Source: CAVONV01 sp963697355 (GTDB lineage: Bacteria; Acidobacteriota; Vicinamibacteria; Marinacidobacterales; DATDRI01). Taken from it: 64,000 bases of DNA. The DNA is taken from assembly GCA_963697355.1 (NCBI GenBank), contig CAVONV010000009.1, positions 26,834-90,833 on the forward strand, given 5' to 3'. The first letter of the stretch is position 1. Every line of letters begins with the position of its first letter. The notes beneath the pieces are model-generated. The model saw only the letters and a list, made by a program, of their open reading frames with translations, was not told the DNA's origin and did no database searches. The position numbers and the translations under genes were made by a program. This document shows, piece by piece, positions 27,411 to 36,266 of this stretch.

Positions 27411-30107
27411 ATGGTTGGCCGAACCCTCTCGCACTACAAGGTCCTCGAGAAAATCGGCGAAGGTGGCATGGGGGAGGTGTATCTCGCCCAAGACGCCAAA
27501 CTGGATCGCGAAGTCGCTATTAAGGTCTTACCGGCGGCTTTTTCTGACAACCGGGAACGCTTGGCCAGATTCGAACGTGAAGCCAGACTGCTCGCCTCGC
27601 TCAATCATACCAACATCGCGGCCATCCACGAGCTCGAGGAATCGGGCGAAGTACACTTCCTGGCACTAGAGTACGTGCCAGGGGAAACACTGGCCGAGCG
27701 GATCCATCGCGGCCCTATTCCTGCCGATGAAGCTCTCCTACTCTTCAAGCAGATCGCCGAAGGGCTCGAAGCCGCACATGAGAAGGGTGTCATCCATCGT
27801 GACCTGAAACCAGCCAACATCAAGGTGACGCCCGAGGGCAAAGTCAAGGTGCTTGATTTCGGATTGGCCAAAGCCCTGTCGGACGAAGCTCCGGCGCGGG
27901 AGTTGTCAGAGTCTCCAACGCTTACTCGGGAAGCGACACAAAGCGGTGTTCTCCTTGGCACGGCTGCTTACATGAGTCCGGAGCAGGCCCGTGGAAAGGC
28001 GGTGGACAGAAGAGCCGACATCTGGGCGTTCGGGTGCTGCCTGTATGAATCGTTTTCGGGCAGAGCCGTTTTCCGTGGGGAGACCGTCTCCGACACGATT
28101 GCAGGCATCTTGAAACAGGAGCCGGATTGGCATGTCCTGCCGTCCGAGACTCCGCCCGCCGTTCGCAGCCTGCTACGTCGTTGTCTAGCCAAAGACGTGA
28201 GTAGTCGCCTCCAGCATATAGGTGACGCTCGCATAGAGATCGAAGAGGCGATTGCCACCCTTTCGAAACCGACCGAATTGGAGGCATCGCATGCTCCCAA
28301 GAGGGGCATAACGCGCGTCTTACGAGGCTTGGCAGTCCTCGCCGTCGGAGCGGCAGTGGCAGGCATTGTGTTCTGGGGACAGCCTCACACTCCATTGCCT
28401 CGTGCCCGTAGTGTCTCTCGTTTTGCCATCAGCCTTCCGAACGGACTGTCACTATCCGAGGATCCCATTCGAGTCACGGTATCCCATGACGGTCAACGAA
28501 TCGTTTTCGCGGCGACAGATGGCGATCGAAGGCGACTGTATTCTCGGCCGCTAGACCAACTAGAGGCGAAGCCGATTCCCGGTACCGACGGTGCCTGGGC
28601 ACCTTTCTTTTCGCCGGACAGCCTATGGATTGGTTTCTTTGCGGACGGAAAACTGAAGAAAGTCAATCTCGTCGGTAGCGCACCGGTGACCCTCTGCGAA
28701 GCCGAATTTGGGGTCGGAATAGATGCGATGTTCGGAACATACGGCACCTGTGCCACCTGGGGTGAAGACAACATGATCTACATTACTGAGGCGCTGACGC
28801 CGGGCCTTCTGACAATACCGGCTGGGGGAGGTACACCGGAGGTTGCTGCCGACGTACAAGTGGAGAAGGGCGAGATACGGTACAGCTCTCCGCAACTTCT
28901 TCCGGGAGGTCATTCGGTCGTCCTCACCGTTGTTGCCGGTGGGGGCCTCGAGCACAGAAAGATCGTCGCCGTCTCGCTCGACACCGGTGAAAGGAAGACC
29001 TTGATCGAAGGAGGGGCCTTCGGCCGCTATGTAGGCTCAGGTCATTTGCTATACGTTCGGGGCGAAACTCTGTTGGCCGCGCCGTTCGATGTCGACCGAC
29101 TGGCGGTCACCGGCGCACCAGTCCCCGTGTTCGAGGCAGGGGGACATGAGACTCAGTTCGTAGGGCGTTTCAGTGTGTCCAGCCAAGGTGTCTTGGTCTA
29201 TGCGCTACGGCAAGTCAGTGCGGAGCGTGAGGTCGTCTGGGTGGATCGCCGAGGGAGCATCCGACCCATTCCTGTACAACCTGGACTATTTTCGGTGCCC
29301 AGCCTCTCGCCGGACGGTCGTCGTGTAGCCTTGACGACGACGACTGGAACCATGGAAACCTGGATCTATAGTATCGACCGCGAAGCTTTGACTCGCTTTA
29401 CCTTCGAGGGAAGCAACCATATCACCGCATGGACTCCGGACGGCAAGTGGCTTACATTCTCCTCGGACCGCGAAGGACCCCATAATTTGTTTCGGAAACC
29501 GGCCGATGGCAGCGGAGTAGCAGAGAGACTGTCGACGAGTGACTGGCATCAGGACCCCGGCTCCTGGTCGCCGGATGGCAAGGTGCTAGCGTACGCTCAA
29601 AATCATCCTGGCACTGGATGGGATATTTGGCTACTGCGCTTGGACGGCCAGCGCAGAGAGGAGCCCTTCCTGGTTTCGAATTTCGACGAGTACCGACCGA
29701 TGGTCTCAACGGACGGTCGTTGGATCTCGTACGTGTCGAATGAGTCGGGCAGGGAAGAGGTCTACGTTCAGCCTTTCCCGGACGGTGGTAGGAAATGGCT
29801 GATCTCAACGGAGGGGGGCAACGAATGTTTATGGGCGCCGGATGGCCGAGAGCTCTTCTACCGAAACGGCGAAAAGTTGATGGTCGTTTCGTTCGAGACG
29901 GAGCCTGAGTTTTCGGCAAGGAGTCCTAGCCTGCTGTTCGAGACAGCGACCCTGGTGGGCTGGGGCTACGGATCTCCTAATTTCGACATCACCGCGGACG
30001 GCCAGCGCTTCGTGATGATCAAGCCTACACCTCAACCACCCCCGAAACAAATCAACGTCGTCCTCAATTGGTTCGAAGATCTCAAACGCCTCGCCCCCAC
30101 AAACTGA
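27411..30107 (+). CDS. Ser/Thr protein kinase with TolB/WD40-like C-terminal propeller
   Basis: 898 residues. The ATG at 27411 is preceded by GGAGGT. The kinase domain (about 1-285) is complete: the P-loop GEGGMGEVY (residues 16-24), Lys38, HRDLKPAN with catalytic Asp131, the DFG Asp149, and an activation-segment end around GTAAYMSPEQARG. One transmembrane segment lies near residues 302-323 (VLRGLAVLAVGAAVAGIVFW). The periplasmic part carries PD40-type repeats: FFSPDSLWIGFFAD, LSPDGRRVALTT, WTPDGKWLTFSSDR and WAPDGRELFYRN. This is the common acidobacterial kinase design: an extracytoplasmic sensor controlling a cytoplasmic kinase. The ligand and targets are unknown. An ADOP permease follows on the same strand. 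Confidence 0.93.
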   Translation: MVGRTLSHYKVLEKIGEGGMGEVYLAQDAKLDREVAIKVLPAAFSDNRERLARFEREARLLASLNHTNIAAIHELEESGEVHFLALEYVPGETLAERIHRGPIPADEALLLFKQIAEGLEAAHEKGVIHRDLKPANIKVTPEGKVKVLDFGLAKALSDEAPARELSESPTLTREATQSGVLLGTAAYMSPEQARGKAVDRRADIWAFGCCLYESFSGRAVFRGETVSDTIAGILKQEPDWHVLPSETPPAVRSLLRRCLAKDVSSRLQHIGDARIEIEEAIATLSKPTELEASHAPKRGITRVLRGLAVLAVGAAVAGIVFWGQPHTPLPRARSVSRFAISLPNGLSLSEDPIRVTVSHDGQRIVFAATDGDRRRLYSRPLDQLEAKPIPGTDGAWAPFFSPDSLWIGFFADGKLKKVNLVGSAPVTLCEAEFGVGIDAMFGTYGTCATWGEDNMIYITEALTPGLLTIPAGGGTPEVAADVQVEKGEIRYSSPQLLPGGHSVVLTVVAGGGLEHRKIVAVSLDTGERKTLIEGGAFGRYVGSGHLLYVRGETLLAAPFDVDRLAVTGAPVPVFEAGGHETQFVGRFSVSSQGVLVYALRQVSAEREVVWVDRRGSIRPIPVQPGLFSVPSLSPDGRRVALTTTTGTMETWIYSIDREALTRFTFEGSNHITAWTPDGKWLTFSSDREGPHNLFRKPADGSGVAERLSTSDWHQDPGSWSPDGKVLAYAQNHPGTGWDIWLLRLDGQRREEPFLVSNFDEYRPMVSTDGRWISYVSNESGREEVYVQPFPDGGRKWLISTEGGNECLWAPDGRELFYRNGEKLMVVSFETEPEFSARSPSLLFETATLVGWGYGSPNFDITADGQRFVMIKPTPQPPPKQINVVLNWFEDLKRLAPTN

Positions 30108-30342
30108 AATAGCAGCACTGTGCGTTCTGATGTGATCTTTCTGCGCCTCGCCCCTTCCTAGATCGGCGTCAGCCGTCACGACTCCGTTCTCGAAGTTGGC
30201 AGCCGCCGCAGCAAACTCAATGAGAACCTTAACCTTCAGACAGTCGTTTTTTGCATCGTTTGTACACGTTTTAGGAGCCGGTCGCCCTCTTTAATATTGT
30301 GAGTGCCGAGGAGATTTTCTTCCTCGGTTCCGGAGGAGTTTG
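30108..30342 (+). other. Intergenic region with a hairpin before the ADOP permease gene
   Basis: No gene. A perfect 7-base hairpin, CCGAGGA (30306-30312) with TCCTCGG (30321-30327), lies right before the GGAGGAG ribosome site of the permease gene. It may be a 5' leader structure. The region presumably also contains that gene's promoter; I cannot place it reliably. Confidence 0.4.
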
Positions 30343-32772
30343 ATGCAAACCTGGACTCAAGATCTGCGAGTCACCTGCCGCAGTTTACGAAAACAGCCTG
30401 GCTACACTTTCGCCGCTATCGTTGCGCTAGCACTTGGGATTGGGGGCGTGGTTTCGGTCGCAAGCGTCATCAACACGGTCCTTCTGACACCACTGCCTTA
30501 CCCTGACCCGGATCGCCTGATTTATCTTCGGCAAAGCATTCCCGGTGTGGGGTCGCGGCTCCCGTTTCCTCCTTACCTCTATGAAGAGCTGCAAGAATCT
30601 GCTAGAGGCGTAGAAAGCCTGGCAGGGTTTGATCGCGTTTTTTTCAATCTCGGAGAGGGTGACGAACCGGTGCGTGTGCCGGGCGCCCAGATTTCGAGCA
30701 ACTTCTTCCAAATGTTGGGCGTTCGGCCGACCCTGGGGCGCGGCTTTCGGCCAGAAGACGAGAGTCCTGCTGAGCAGCGCGTGGCCGTTGTTAGCCACCG
30801 CTTGTGGGAAAGGACCTTTGGTGGCCGAGTCGATATTGTAGGACTCGAGCTGAAGTCTGATGCAACGACGACCTATGGCCCGCCGCGTTCCATACCCGAA
30901 ACACTGGTGGTCATCGGCGTCCTTCCGGAGAGTTTCCGCGAACCGTGGGGTGATGTGGACATCTGGACCCCGCTCGTGCTGGATAGAGAAAGGGGCTACC
31001 GGTTTCCGTTTCTCATGATGATGGCCCGGCTGTCAGACGGACAGGCCATTGAGCAAGCCTCGACCGAACTGAATGCGTCCTACCAAGCGATCGAATATCA
31101 GGATTCCCTGCCTGCAGAGAACCGTACCCTCGACATGGTTGCCCTTCCAGAAATGGGAGTGGAGAACATCCGCGGCGCCCTTTTCTTGCTGTGGACGGCT
31201 TCGAGCCTCGTCCTACTCATTGCCTGCGCCAATGTGGCGCATTTGTTACTGGCGAGATCCACGAGGCGAGAGGGAGAGATGGCAATGCGTGCCGTGATGG
31301 GTGCCGGCCGCTTCCGTTTAGTGCGCCTATTGCTGATGGAAAGCTCTTTCCTTGCGATCTTGGGCTCGGTTGCGGGTTTGGGTCTGGCCTATATTGTTCT
31401 CGAGCTCGTTAAGAACTATGGGCCCACGACCGTCCCGCGACTGACAGATGCTCGAATCGACGGTAGTATGCTTTTGTTCACCGTAGCGACAGCATCTCTA
31501 ACGACTCTTCTGTTCGGGTGGTTGCCTGCATTCAAAGCTTCCCGGCCTGATCTGGGACGGATGCTTCAGGGTGTGGGCCGAAATTCGTCGGGAGGACCAG
31601 GGCACTCGAGAGTGCGCAGTTTGCTGGTGATTGCCGAAGTCGCACTGTCTCTTTTGTTATTGATATCCGCAAGCCTCGTTATCGAGAGTTTCTTTCGATT
31701 GCAGCAAGTCGACTCGGGCTACGAGCCGGAAGACGTATTGGTGTTGCGGCTGGAACTGCCAAGGTCTAGGTATCCGGAACGCGCTCAAAGTGACCAAACC
31801 ATACGCGAGCTCCTCCGGAGGTACACATCCGTTCCCGGAGTCGTATCGGTAGGTGCTGTGAACAGCCTGCCGCTTTCCAACGTGCATTTTTCAAAGCTTT
31901 ATCGTATGCAAGAGGCGAAGGAATCAGCAGAAGCACCTCACCGAGCAGCCCTTTGTTTTACGAGCCCTCGATATCTCGAGACGATGGGCGTTCGTTTGCT
32001 GCGAGGACGCTTCCTCAAAGAGGAAGACGTGACCCATCCTCCGCGGGTCGTCGTGGTCAATCAGATGTTGGCACGAGAGGGATGGGAGCAGGGCGATCCC
32101 ATCGGCGAGCGTTTGTGGCTCGAAGGTGAAGAAGGGCCCCCACTCGAGATTGTCGGCGTGGTGGCCAATGTGCGCCGTCGACAGATGGATACCGAGGCGG
32201 AGCCGGCCATGTACATTCCTCGGCTGCCTTCTCCAAGTGTGTCATTTGTGGTTCGGACCACCGCGGATCCCCTAGGGAGCGCTCGAGCGTTGAAACACGA
32301 GACCGCCATGGTCGACAAGAGGCTCCCGGTGTACGACGTCGCCACATTGGAGGAAAGACTCCAGACCGAGACCTCACAGAACCGTTTCCAGTCGATGCTG
32401 ATGTTAGCTTTCTCCGGTGTGGCCTTGGCCTTGGCGATTGTCGGAGTTTATGGAGTCATGAGCTATTCGGTCGTGAGTCGGAGGCATGAGATTGGTGTCC
32501 GCAAAGCTCTTGGCGCCGGTCGACGTGACGTCTTGCTCATGGTTCTGCGGCAGGCGCTTCTTGTTTCTGCTGCTGGTGTTCTTCTGGGACTCCTCTCGGC
32601 ATTTCTTCTCACCGGCTTTTTGGAGAGCATGCTTTTCGGTATCTCCTCGCGCGATGCGAGAGTCTTTTTCGCTGCACCTGCCGTGGTTCTCCTCGTAGGG
32701 GTTGTCGCCTCCTGGTTTCCCGCTAGGCGAGCTGCGAGTGTCGATCCCAATCACGCGTTGAGAAGCTCGTAG
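30343..32772 (+). CDS. ADOP-type MacB-like ABC transporter permease
   Basis: 809 residues from the ATG at 30343 with GGAGGAG upstream. It has two MacB-PCD/FtsX units. Unit one has a transmembrane helix near residue 20 (YTFAAIVALALGIGGVVSVA), a periplasmic domain, then FtsX helices from about residue 285 (LFLLWTASSLVLLIACANVA, then HLLLARSTRREGEMAMRAVM). Unit two begins about residue 425 (LLVIAEVALSLLLLISASLV) and ends with SRRHEIGVRKALGAGRRDVL. There is no ATP-binding domain and no ATPase gene nearby, which defines the 'acidobacterial duplicated orphan permease' group. It presumably pairs with a MacB-type ATPase elsewhere. Substrate unknown. A paralogue is at 58669-61114. Confidence 0.92.
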   Translation: MQTWTQDLRVTCRSLRKQPGYTFAAIVALALGIGGVVSVASVINTVLLTPLPYPDPDRLIYLRQSIPGVGSRLPFPPYLYEELQESARGVESLAGFDRVFFNLGEGDEPVRVPGAQISSNFFQMLGVRPTLGRGFRPEDESPAEQRVAVVSHRLWERTFGGRVDIVGLELKSDATTTYGPPRSIPETLVVIGVLPESFREPWGDVDIWTPLVLDRERGYRFPFLMMMARLSDGQAIEQASTELNASYQAIEYQDSLPAENRTLDMVALPEMGVENIRGALFLLWTASSLVLLIACANVAHLLLARSTRREGEMAMRAVMGAGRFRLVRLLLMESSFLAILGSVAGLGLAYIVLELVKNYGPTTVPRLTDARIDGSMLLFTVATASLTTLLFGWLPAFKASRPDLGRMLQGVGRNSSGGPGHSRVRSLLVIAEVALSLLLLISASLVIESFFRLQQVDSGYEPEDVLVLRLELPRSRYPERAQSDQTIRELLRRYTSVPGVVSVGAVNSLPLSNVHFSKLYRMQEAKESAEAPHRAALCFTSPRYLETMGVRLLRGRFLKEEDVTHPPRVVVVNQMLAREGWEQGDPIGERLWLEGEEGPPLEIVGVVANVRRRQMDTEAEPAMYIPRLPSPSVSFVVRTTADPLGSARALKHETAMVDKRLPVYDVATLEERLQTETSQNRFQSMLMLAFSGVALALAIVGVYGVMSYSVVSRRHEIGVRKALGAGRRDVLLMVLRQALLVSAAGVLLGLLSAFLLTGFLESMLFGISSRDARVFFAAPAVVLLVGVVASWFPARRAASVDPNHALRSS

Positions 32773-32787
32773 CAGTTTCTAGCGGTT

Positions 32788-34473
32788 CTACTGGATGTAT
32801 CCGAGAGCCCTCAGCTCCTCGAGGATCTCGTCTCTGCCTTCCGTGAGTGCTTTTTCATCGATGGACCGTGAGGTGTCCATTTCGACATAGCGCGGCGGGT
32901 GATTCGAGAGCCACCCGTGATCAAAGAGCTGGGGCAATACTTTGCCATCCATGTCGAATGGGATAGGCGTCGAAAACATGTGGAAGAGCGTCGGAGTGAT
33001 GTCGAGCACCGAGGCACCATAGATGGAAGCGTTTCGTCGAATCCCTTCTCCGCGAGCGATCAAGACGCCGTGAGGGGCGTGATATCCAGCGTTGTCGAGG
33101 GGTTGCATTCCGTGATCCGAAATGACGACGACCGTAGCGTTCTCGGGTAGTAGTTCGAGGAGTTCCCCTAGGTAACGATCGAGCTGAATATAGATTTCAT
33201 CCACGATGCTGCGGATCGATTCGGAGCACCCTTCCGGTATTTCGGCACCGTGGCGCCAATGCAGTGATATATGGCTACCGACATCGATGGCCCGAAAATA
33301 TACCGAGAAGAGTCCGCTACTCATGGTCGGTAGGAGCTTCTTAGATATGCGGAAATAGAATTCGTCCTGTAGCAAGATTTTCTTGAGGACCGATCTCGTA
33401 TCGATGATGGGTGGTTCACATTCGGAGACGTGAAGCCGATCGAACGCGTCCGCTAGATCGGGTGCGCGGGGAGCCATTGGGGCCAATTCTTCTGCAAGGG
33501 ACGATGGCCATGTGAGTCGAGGGCTCTGACGCTTTTCCGCAATTCCCATGCGAGAAGTGACCAGAAAGCCGTTCACTTCATAGGCCGGCCAGGTGCCCCA
33601 GTAGCCGATGACGCCGACGGGATGTCCCATGCGTCCCAGAAGGCTCCAGATGGGTTGCGCTCGAAGATGGACACTTTGGACTTCGGTCATGTTGCCCCAC
33701 GGCTTGTGGAAGCCGCGAATTAGGGAGAATCTCTCATAGACCGGATCGAACGAGACGACGGTCTCGCCCTGTGCGTCGATGATGTTCACATGCGCGAGCC
33801 GGCAAGCAAGTCGACGCTGGTCCCTTGATTCGCCGAGATCTGAAGGGCGGGTCTGCCGTGAGAAAACGAAAGTGAGACGGTTCGTTCCGTTGCGCAATGC
33901 TTCATCCGGAAGACGCACGATGAAGTTTTTCCATTCCTTGGGGACACGAAGGGTGTCCAGCGGTTGGTCATTGAGGAGCAACTGGACGGCCTGCTCGCCG
34001 TTGGCGGGGTAGGAGTGCAATCGCACGTGAAGGGTGTGCGGGCTTGGGCCCGTGACCTCGGGTAACGCGAGCTCCGCACGTCCGGGATCCTCTTCCGAAC
34101 CCATCCACACCACCGATGTACCGCGGATAGGAAGGATGAAGTCCCGGATTCCGTGCCGCTCGGGGATCTTGCCCGTTGCGATCGTGGACCAGACGACGGG
34201 AGAGTAGTAACCGCGGCGGGGATTGTCTTCCATGAGTTTCTTCGCGCCGTAGGACAGGAGCCGTCCATAGGTTCCGGAGCGGATCAGCCGTTCGAAAGTG
34301 GGCAACTTGTTTTCCGAGCGCAGTTGATCGATGACTTCAGGGGTGGCGCCATCGAGACAGAACAAAACGACGAAAGGCTTTGATGCCTCTTTCTGGCAAG
34401 CGACACAACTCGTCAAGAACAAAAGAGCGACGCCGAGCAAACTGCGAAATAGCACAATGGTCTTCGAAAACAT
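32788..34473 (-). CDS. Type I phosphodiesterase / alkaline-phosphatase-fold protein, exported
   Basis: 561 residues. A signal with a possible lipobox (VALLFLTSCVAC) precedes the catalytic domain. Metal and nucleophile motifs are all in place: VVLFCLDGATPEV (first Asp), SPVVWSTIATGKIPERHG (Ser before the WST helix), FRAIDVGSHISLH (Asp, His), VVVISDHGMQPL (Asp, His) and GYHAPHGVLIARG (His). It is likely a periplasmic hydrolase of phosphate mono- or diesters; substrate unknown. A central insert at about 110-240 (SPHTLHVRLHSYPANGEQ...) resembles a beta-sandwich. It is paralogous to 182-2026, but has no N-terminal membrane domain and keeps the metal-binding Asp residues. It is convergent with the ADOP gene, only 15 bases apart. 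Confidence 0.85.
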   Translation of the reverse strand: MFSKTIVLFRSLLGVALLFLTSCVACQKEASKPFVVLFCLDGATPEVIDQLRSENKLPTFERLIRSGTYGRLLSYGAKKLMEDNPRRGYYSPVVWSTIATGKIPERHGIRDFILPIRGTSVVWMGSEEDPGRAELALPEVTGPSPHTLHVRLHSYPANGEQAVQLLLNDQPLDTLRVPKEWKNFIVRLPDEALRNGTNRLTFVFSRQTRPSDLGESRDQRRLACRLAHVNIIDAQGETVVSFDPVYERFSLIRGFHKPWGNMTEVQSVHLRAQPIWSLLGRMGHPVGVIGYWGTWPAYEVNGFLVTSRMGIAEKRQSPRLTWPSSLAEELAPMAPRAPDLADAFDRLHVSECEPPIIDTRSVLKKILLQDEFYFRISKKLLPTMSSGLFSVYFRAIDVGSHISLHWRHGAEIPEGCSESIRSIVDEIYIQLDRYLGELLELLPENATVVVISDHGMQPLDNAGYHAPHGVLIARGEGIRRNASIYGASVLDITPTLFHMFSTPIPFDMDGKVLPQLFDHGWLSNHPPRYVEMDTSRSIDEKALTEGRDEILEELRALGYIQ

Positions 34474-34579
34474 GCTCTATCTTACGCCACTCGGAACGGA
34501 ATGCCGAAACAGGCTGAGGATTTGTTGAGCCATTCACGATACAATAGGTTATTCGGTGGCAAAGCGTGGGAGGTGACCT

Positions 34580-35191
34580 TTGAGCCAGTTCACGTTGGGG
34601 CTTTTGCTTGTGCTGTCAACGCAGCGGCCGACATTCGAACCCGCGCGCCTCGAGAGCGGCCCCGTAGAAGCGATTCCATACCGCACGGCTGCCGCCGGGA
34701 TTGTCCTCGCTGACGTGAGTTTGAATGAGAGGGGCAGCGTAACCGACGTACGGATTCTCAAAGACGTGGAGCCTTTCACCGAAGTCATCCAACAATCCGT
34801 CCAGCGTTGGAGGTTTGCTCCGGCACGCGAGCAAGGGCGGATGGTAGGGACTCATGTGCTCGTGGCCGGATTGTTTCGACCCGCCATGCTCCTTTTTCCC
34901 GAACCGACAATAGACATAGAACCGGAACCATCCAACAACGTTCCTTTCCCCACGGGCGTTGCCGTCCCTCCTTACCCACCCAATGCCGTTGGCAGTGCCT
35001 ATGTTCTGATAGAGGTCAAACTGTCTGAGGATGGCACGCACGAGGACGCACGCGTTGTCAGCCCGAAAACGGGATTCGATGACTCCGCGCTCGGTGCCGC
35101 CCGCAGTTGGTCGTTTCGGCAGGCTTTGCGGGAGAACAAGCCGGTTCCGGCCAACGCGTATTTGCTCTTCCTTTTTCGACAACCAAATTAA
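34580..35191 (+). CDS. Protein with two tandem TonB C-terminal-like domains
   Basis: 203 residues. The start is a TTG at 34580, chosen because GGGAGGTGACC lies directly before it. A short hydrophobic N-terminus (FTLGLLLVL) is followed by two similar units: AAGIVLADVSLNERGSVTDV to SVQRWRFAPARE (residues about 35-85), and GSAYVLIEVKLSEDGTHEDA to ARSWSFRQALRENKPVPA (about 135-190). Both have the TonB_C pattern of a variable strand, 'xDGxVxxaxVxxxxxxxdxaalxAvxxWrFxPa', then a basic end. The proline-rich periplasmic stretch and full membrane anchor of real TonB are missing. A periplasmic accessory role in TonB-like energy transfer or envelope binding is only inferred. No exbB/exbD nearby. Confidence 0.78.
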   Translation: MSQFTLGLLLVLSTQRPTFEPARLESGPVEAIPYRTAAAGIVLADVSLNERGSVTDVRILKDVEPFTEVIQQSVQRWRFAPAREQGRMVGTHVLVAGLFRPAMLLFPEPTIDIEPEPSNNVPFPTGVAVPPYPPNAVGSAYVLIEVKLSEDGTHEDARVVSPKTGFDDSALGAARSWSFRQALRENKPVPANAYLLFLFRQPN

Positions 35192-35239
35192 TGGCAGTGC
35201 GCTGTTGGATGCACTCTTGGTCATGAGGAGCCCTGCCGG

Positions 35240-35278
35240 AATTCAAGAATTCTAGAACTCGAGCACTCAAGAATAGAG
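35240..35278 (+). repeat. Octamer array (site C)
   Basis: Four octamers, aattcaag, aattctag, aactcgag and cactcaag (35240-35271), then the heptamer aatagag (35272-35278). It has the same build as the plus-strand arrays at 7776 and 10508, including an identical terminal aatagag with the second. A hairpin follows directly, as at site B. Confidence 0.7.
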
Positions 35279-35285
35279 CTGGTGG

Positions 35286-35313
35286 ACCGGGTGGCAAGAC
35301 CCGTGCCTTTTTC
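35286..35313 (+). terminator. Rho-independent terminator of the TonB-C gene
   Basis: CGGGT (35288-35292) pairs with ACCCG (35299-35303), followed by TGCC and a T-run (35308-35312). The core GGGTGGCAAGACCCGTGCC resembles the hairpin core at site B (GGTGGCGAATTACCCGTCCC), so terminator and octamer array may be one element. Confidence 0.65.
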
Positions 35314-35366
35314 TCTCAAGAAGTTGACGTTGATGTAACCTGGCTAGGCCTCTCAACTAATATAAT

Positions 35367-35394
35367 GAAAAGGGCCCGGGCGTGCGCTCGGGCC
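35367..35394 (-). terminator. Rho-independent terminator of the RDD gene
   Basis: On the minus strand, GGCCCG pairs with CGGGCC across a short loop (35394-35373), followed by CTTTTC. It lies 31 bases after the RDD stop codon. Confidence 0.7.
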
Positions 35395-35424
35395 AACAAG
35401 ATGATTCTCGAGTTCTTTAATCTG

Positions 35425-36039
35425 CTACGCCTCTACGACTTTGGTCCCCGCGATACGGTCGTGCAAGCAGCGCCTCTCGGCAGAGAAAATGTACATGATG
35501 TCGAGCAACGCGTAGCCGGGCACCATCCAGATCAACCCGTTGACGAGCAAACGGAATCCCACAGCTTCAGCGAATCCAGGGTTGCCGCCGTCATCAAAAC
35601 GCACGATGCGGATCTTCATCGCCTTCTTGCCGAGTGATTGACCGTCACGAGACAATAGGACCATTTGGTAGATTCCTAGTGCGATCATGCTGAAAAAGGA
35701 AAGGAAGAAAGTTGATTCTGCCGCTTGTGAACGCGGCTCGAAGATCGTGACGGACATCATCAGTGGCCAAAGCACAACGATTTCCATGATTCCATCGATC
35801 AAAAAGGCCCCAAGCCGCGAAGCACGAGCTGCCAATGTTTGTGCATGGCTGAAACGAACTGGTGCGCGGTCCATGGCTTCCTGGTTGTGGTAAGAATCCC
35901 CGAGCGCCACTGCCACCGCTGAAGGTGAACTCGAGCCCTCCCTCGAGACGGCCGATACGGAACGGCGGACCAGCTCTTGACCACAGTAGCCACATCGAAA
36001 TGACACGGGGTGGTTTCGGTTACAGGAAGGGCACAACAT
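35425..36039 (-). CDS. RDD-family membrane protein with N-terminal zinc ribbon
   Basis: 204 residues. The first 25 residues contain two Cys pairs, MLCPSCNRNH and FRCGYCGQEL, a small zinc-ribbon-like module. Residues about 65-204 are an RDD domain with three hydrophobic segments. The domain opens with RASRLGAFLIDGIMEIVVLW, where the first Arg and Asp-Gly are the RDD pattern. The SLGKKAMKIRIVR motif and the final DRIAGTKVVEA are family hallmarks. The function of RDD proteins is generally unclear; some are linked to ion or small-molecule transport. AGGTGAG lies before the ATG. Confidence 0.85.
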   Translation of the reverse strand: MLCPSCNRNHPVSFRCGYCGQELVRRSVSAVSREGSSSPSAVAVALGDSYHNQEAMDRAPVRFSHAQTLAARASRLGAFLIDGIMEIVVLWPLMMSVTIFEPRSQAAESTFFLSFFSMIALGIYQMVLLSRDGQSLGKKAMKIRIVRFDDGGNPGFAEAVGFRLLVNGLIWMVPGYALLDIMYIFSAERRCLHDRIAGTKVVEA

Positions 36040-36186
36040 AGCTCACTCTCACCTAGCACCAAAGACTAGCAATACCGATGCCGTAGCTTGAAGAGCTATA
36101 TCTAATTGAAAAAGCTATGCTTATGTGGCTGGCGACCCTCACGGGCTGGGTGGGACATCACACAAGTGAAGCATTTTCCCTACAGC

Positions 36187-36209
36187 AAAAACCCCCCGGT
36201 TTTTGGGGG
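36187..36209 (-). terminator. Rho-independent terminator of the MscS gene
   Basis: On the minus strand, CCCCC (36209-36205), loop AAAAACC, GGGGGG (36197-36192), then TTTTT (36191-36187). It is 58 bases past the MscS stop. Confidence 0.7.
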
Positions 36210-36262
36210 CAGTCCCCACCGAACTCAAAGTCAAGAAAGGGCTTGCGGTGGGGACAGTCCCC
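36205..36262. repeat. Inverted repeat with GTGGGGAC arms
   Basis: GGGGGCAGTCCCCACCG (36205-36221) and CGGTGGGGACAGTCCCC (36246-36262) are inverted copies differing at three positions. Each is close to a palindrome around GGGGACAGTCCCC. It is related in form to the GGGGACAGGTCCC pair at 21294-21351, so probably a BIME-like repeat unit. Confidence 0.7.
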
Positions 36263-36266
36263 AGGA

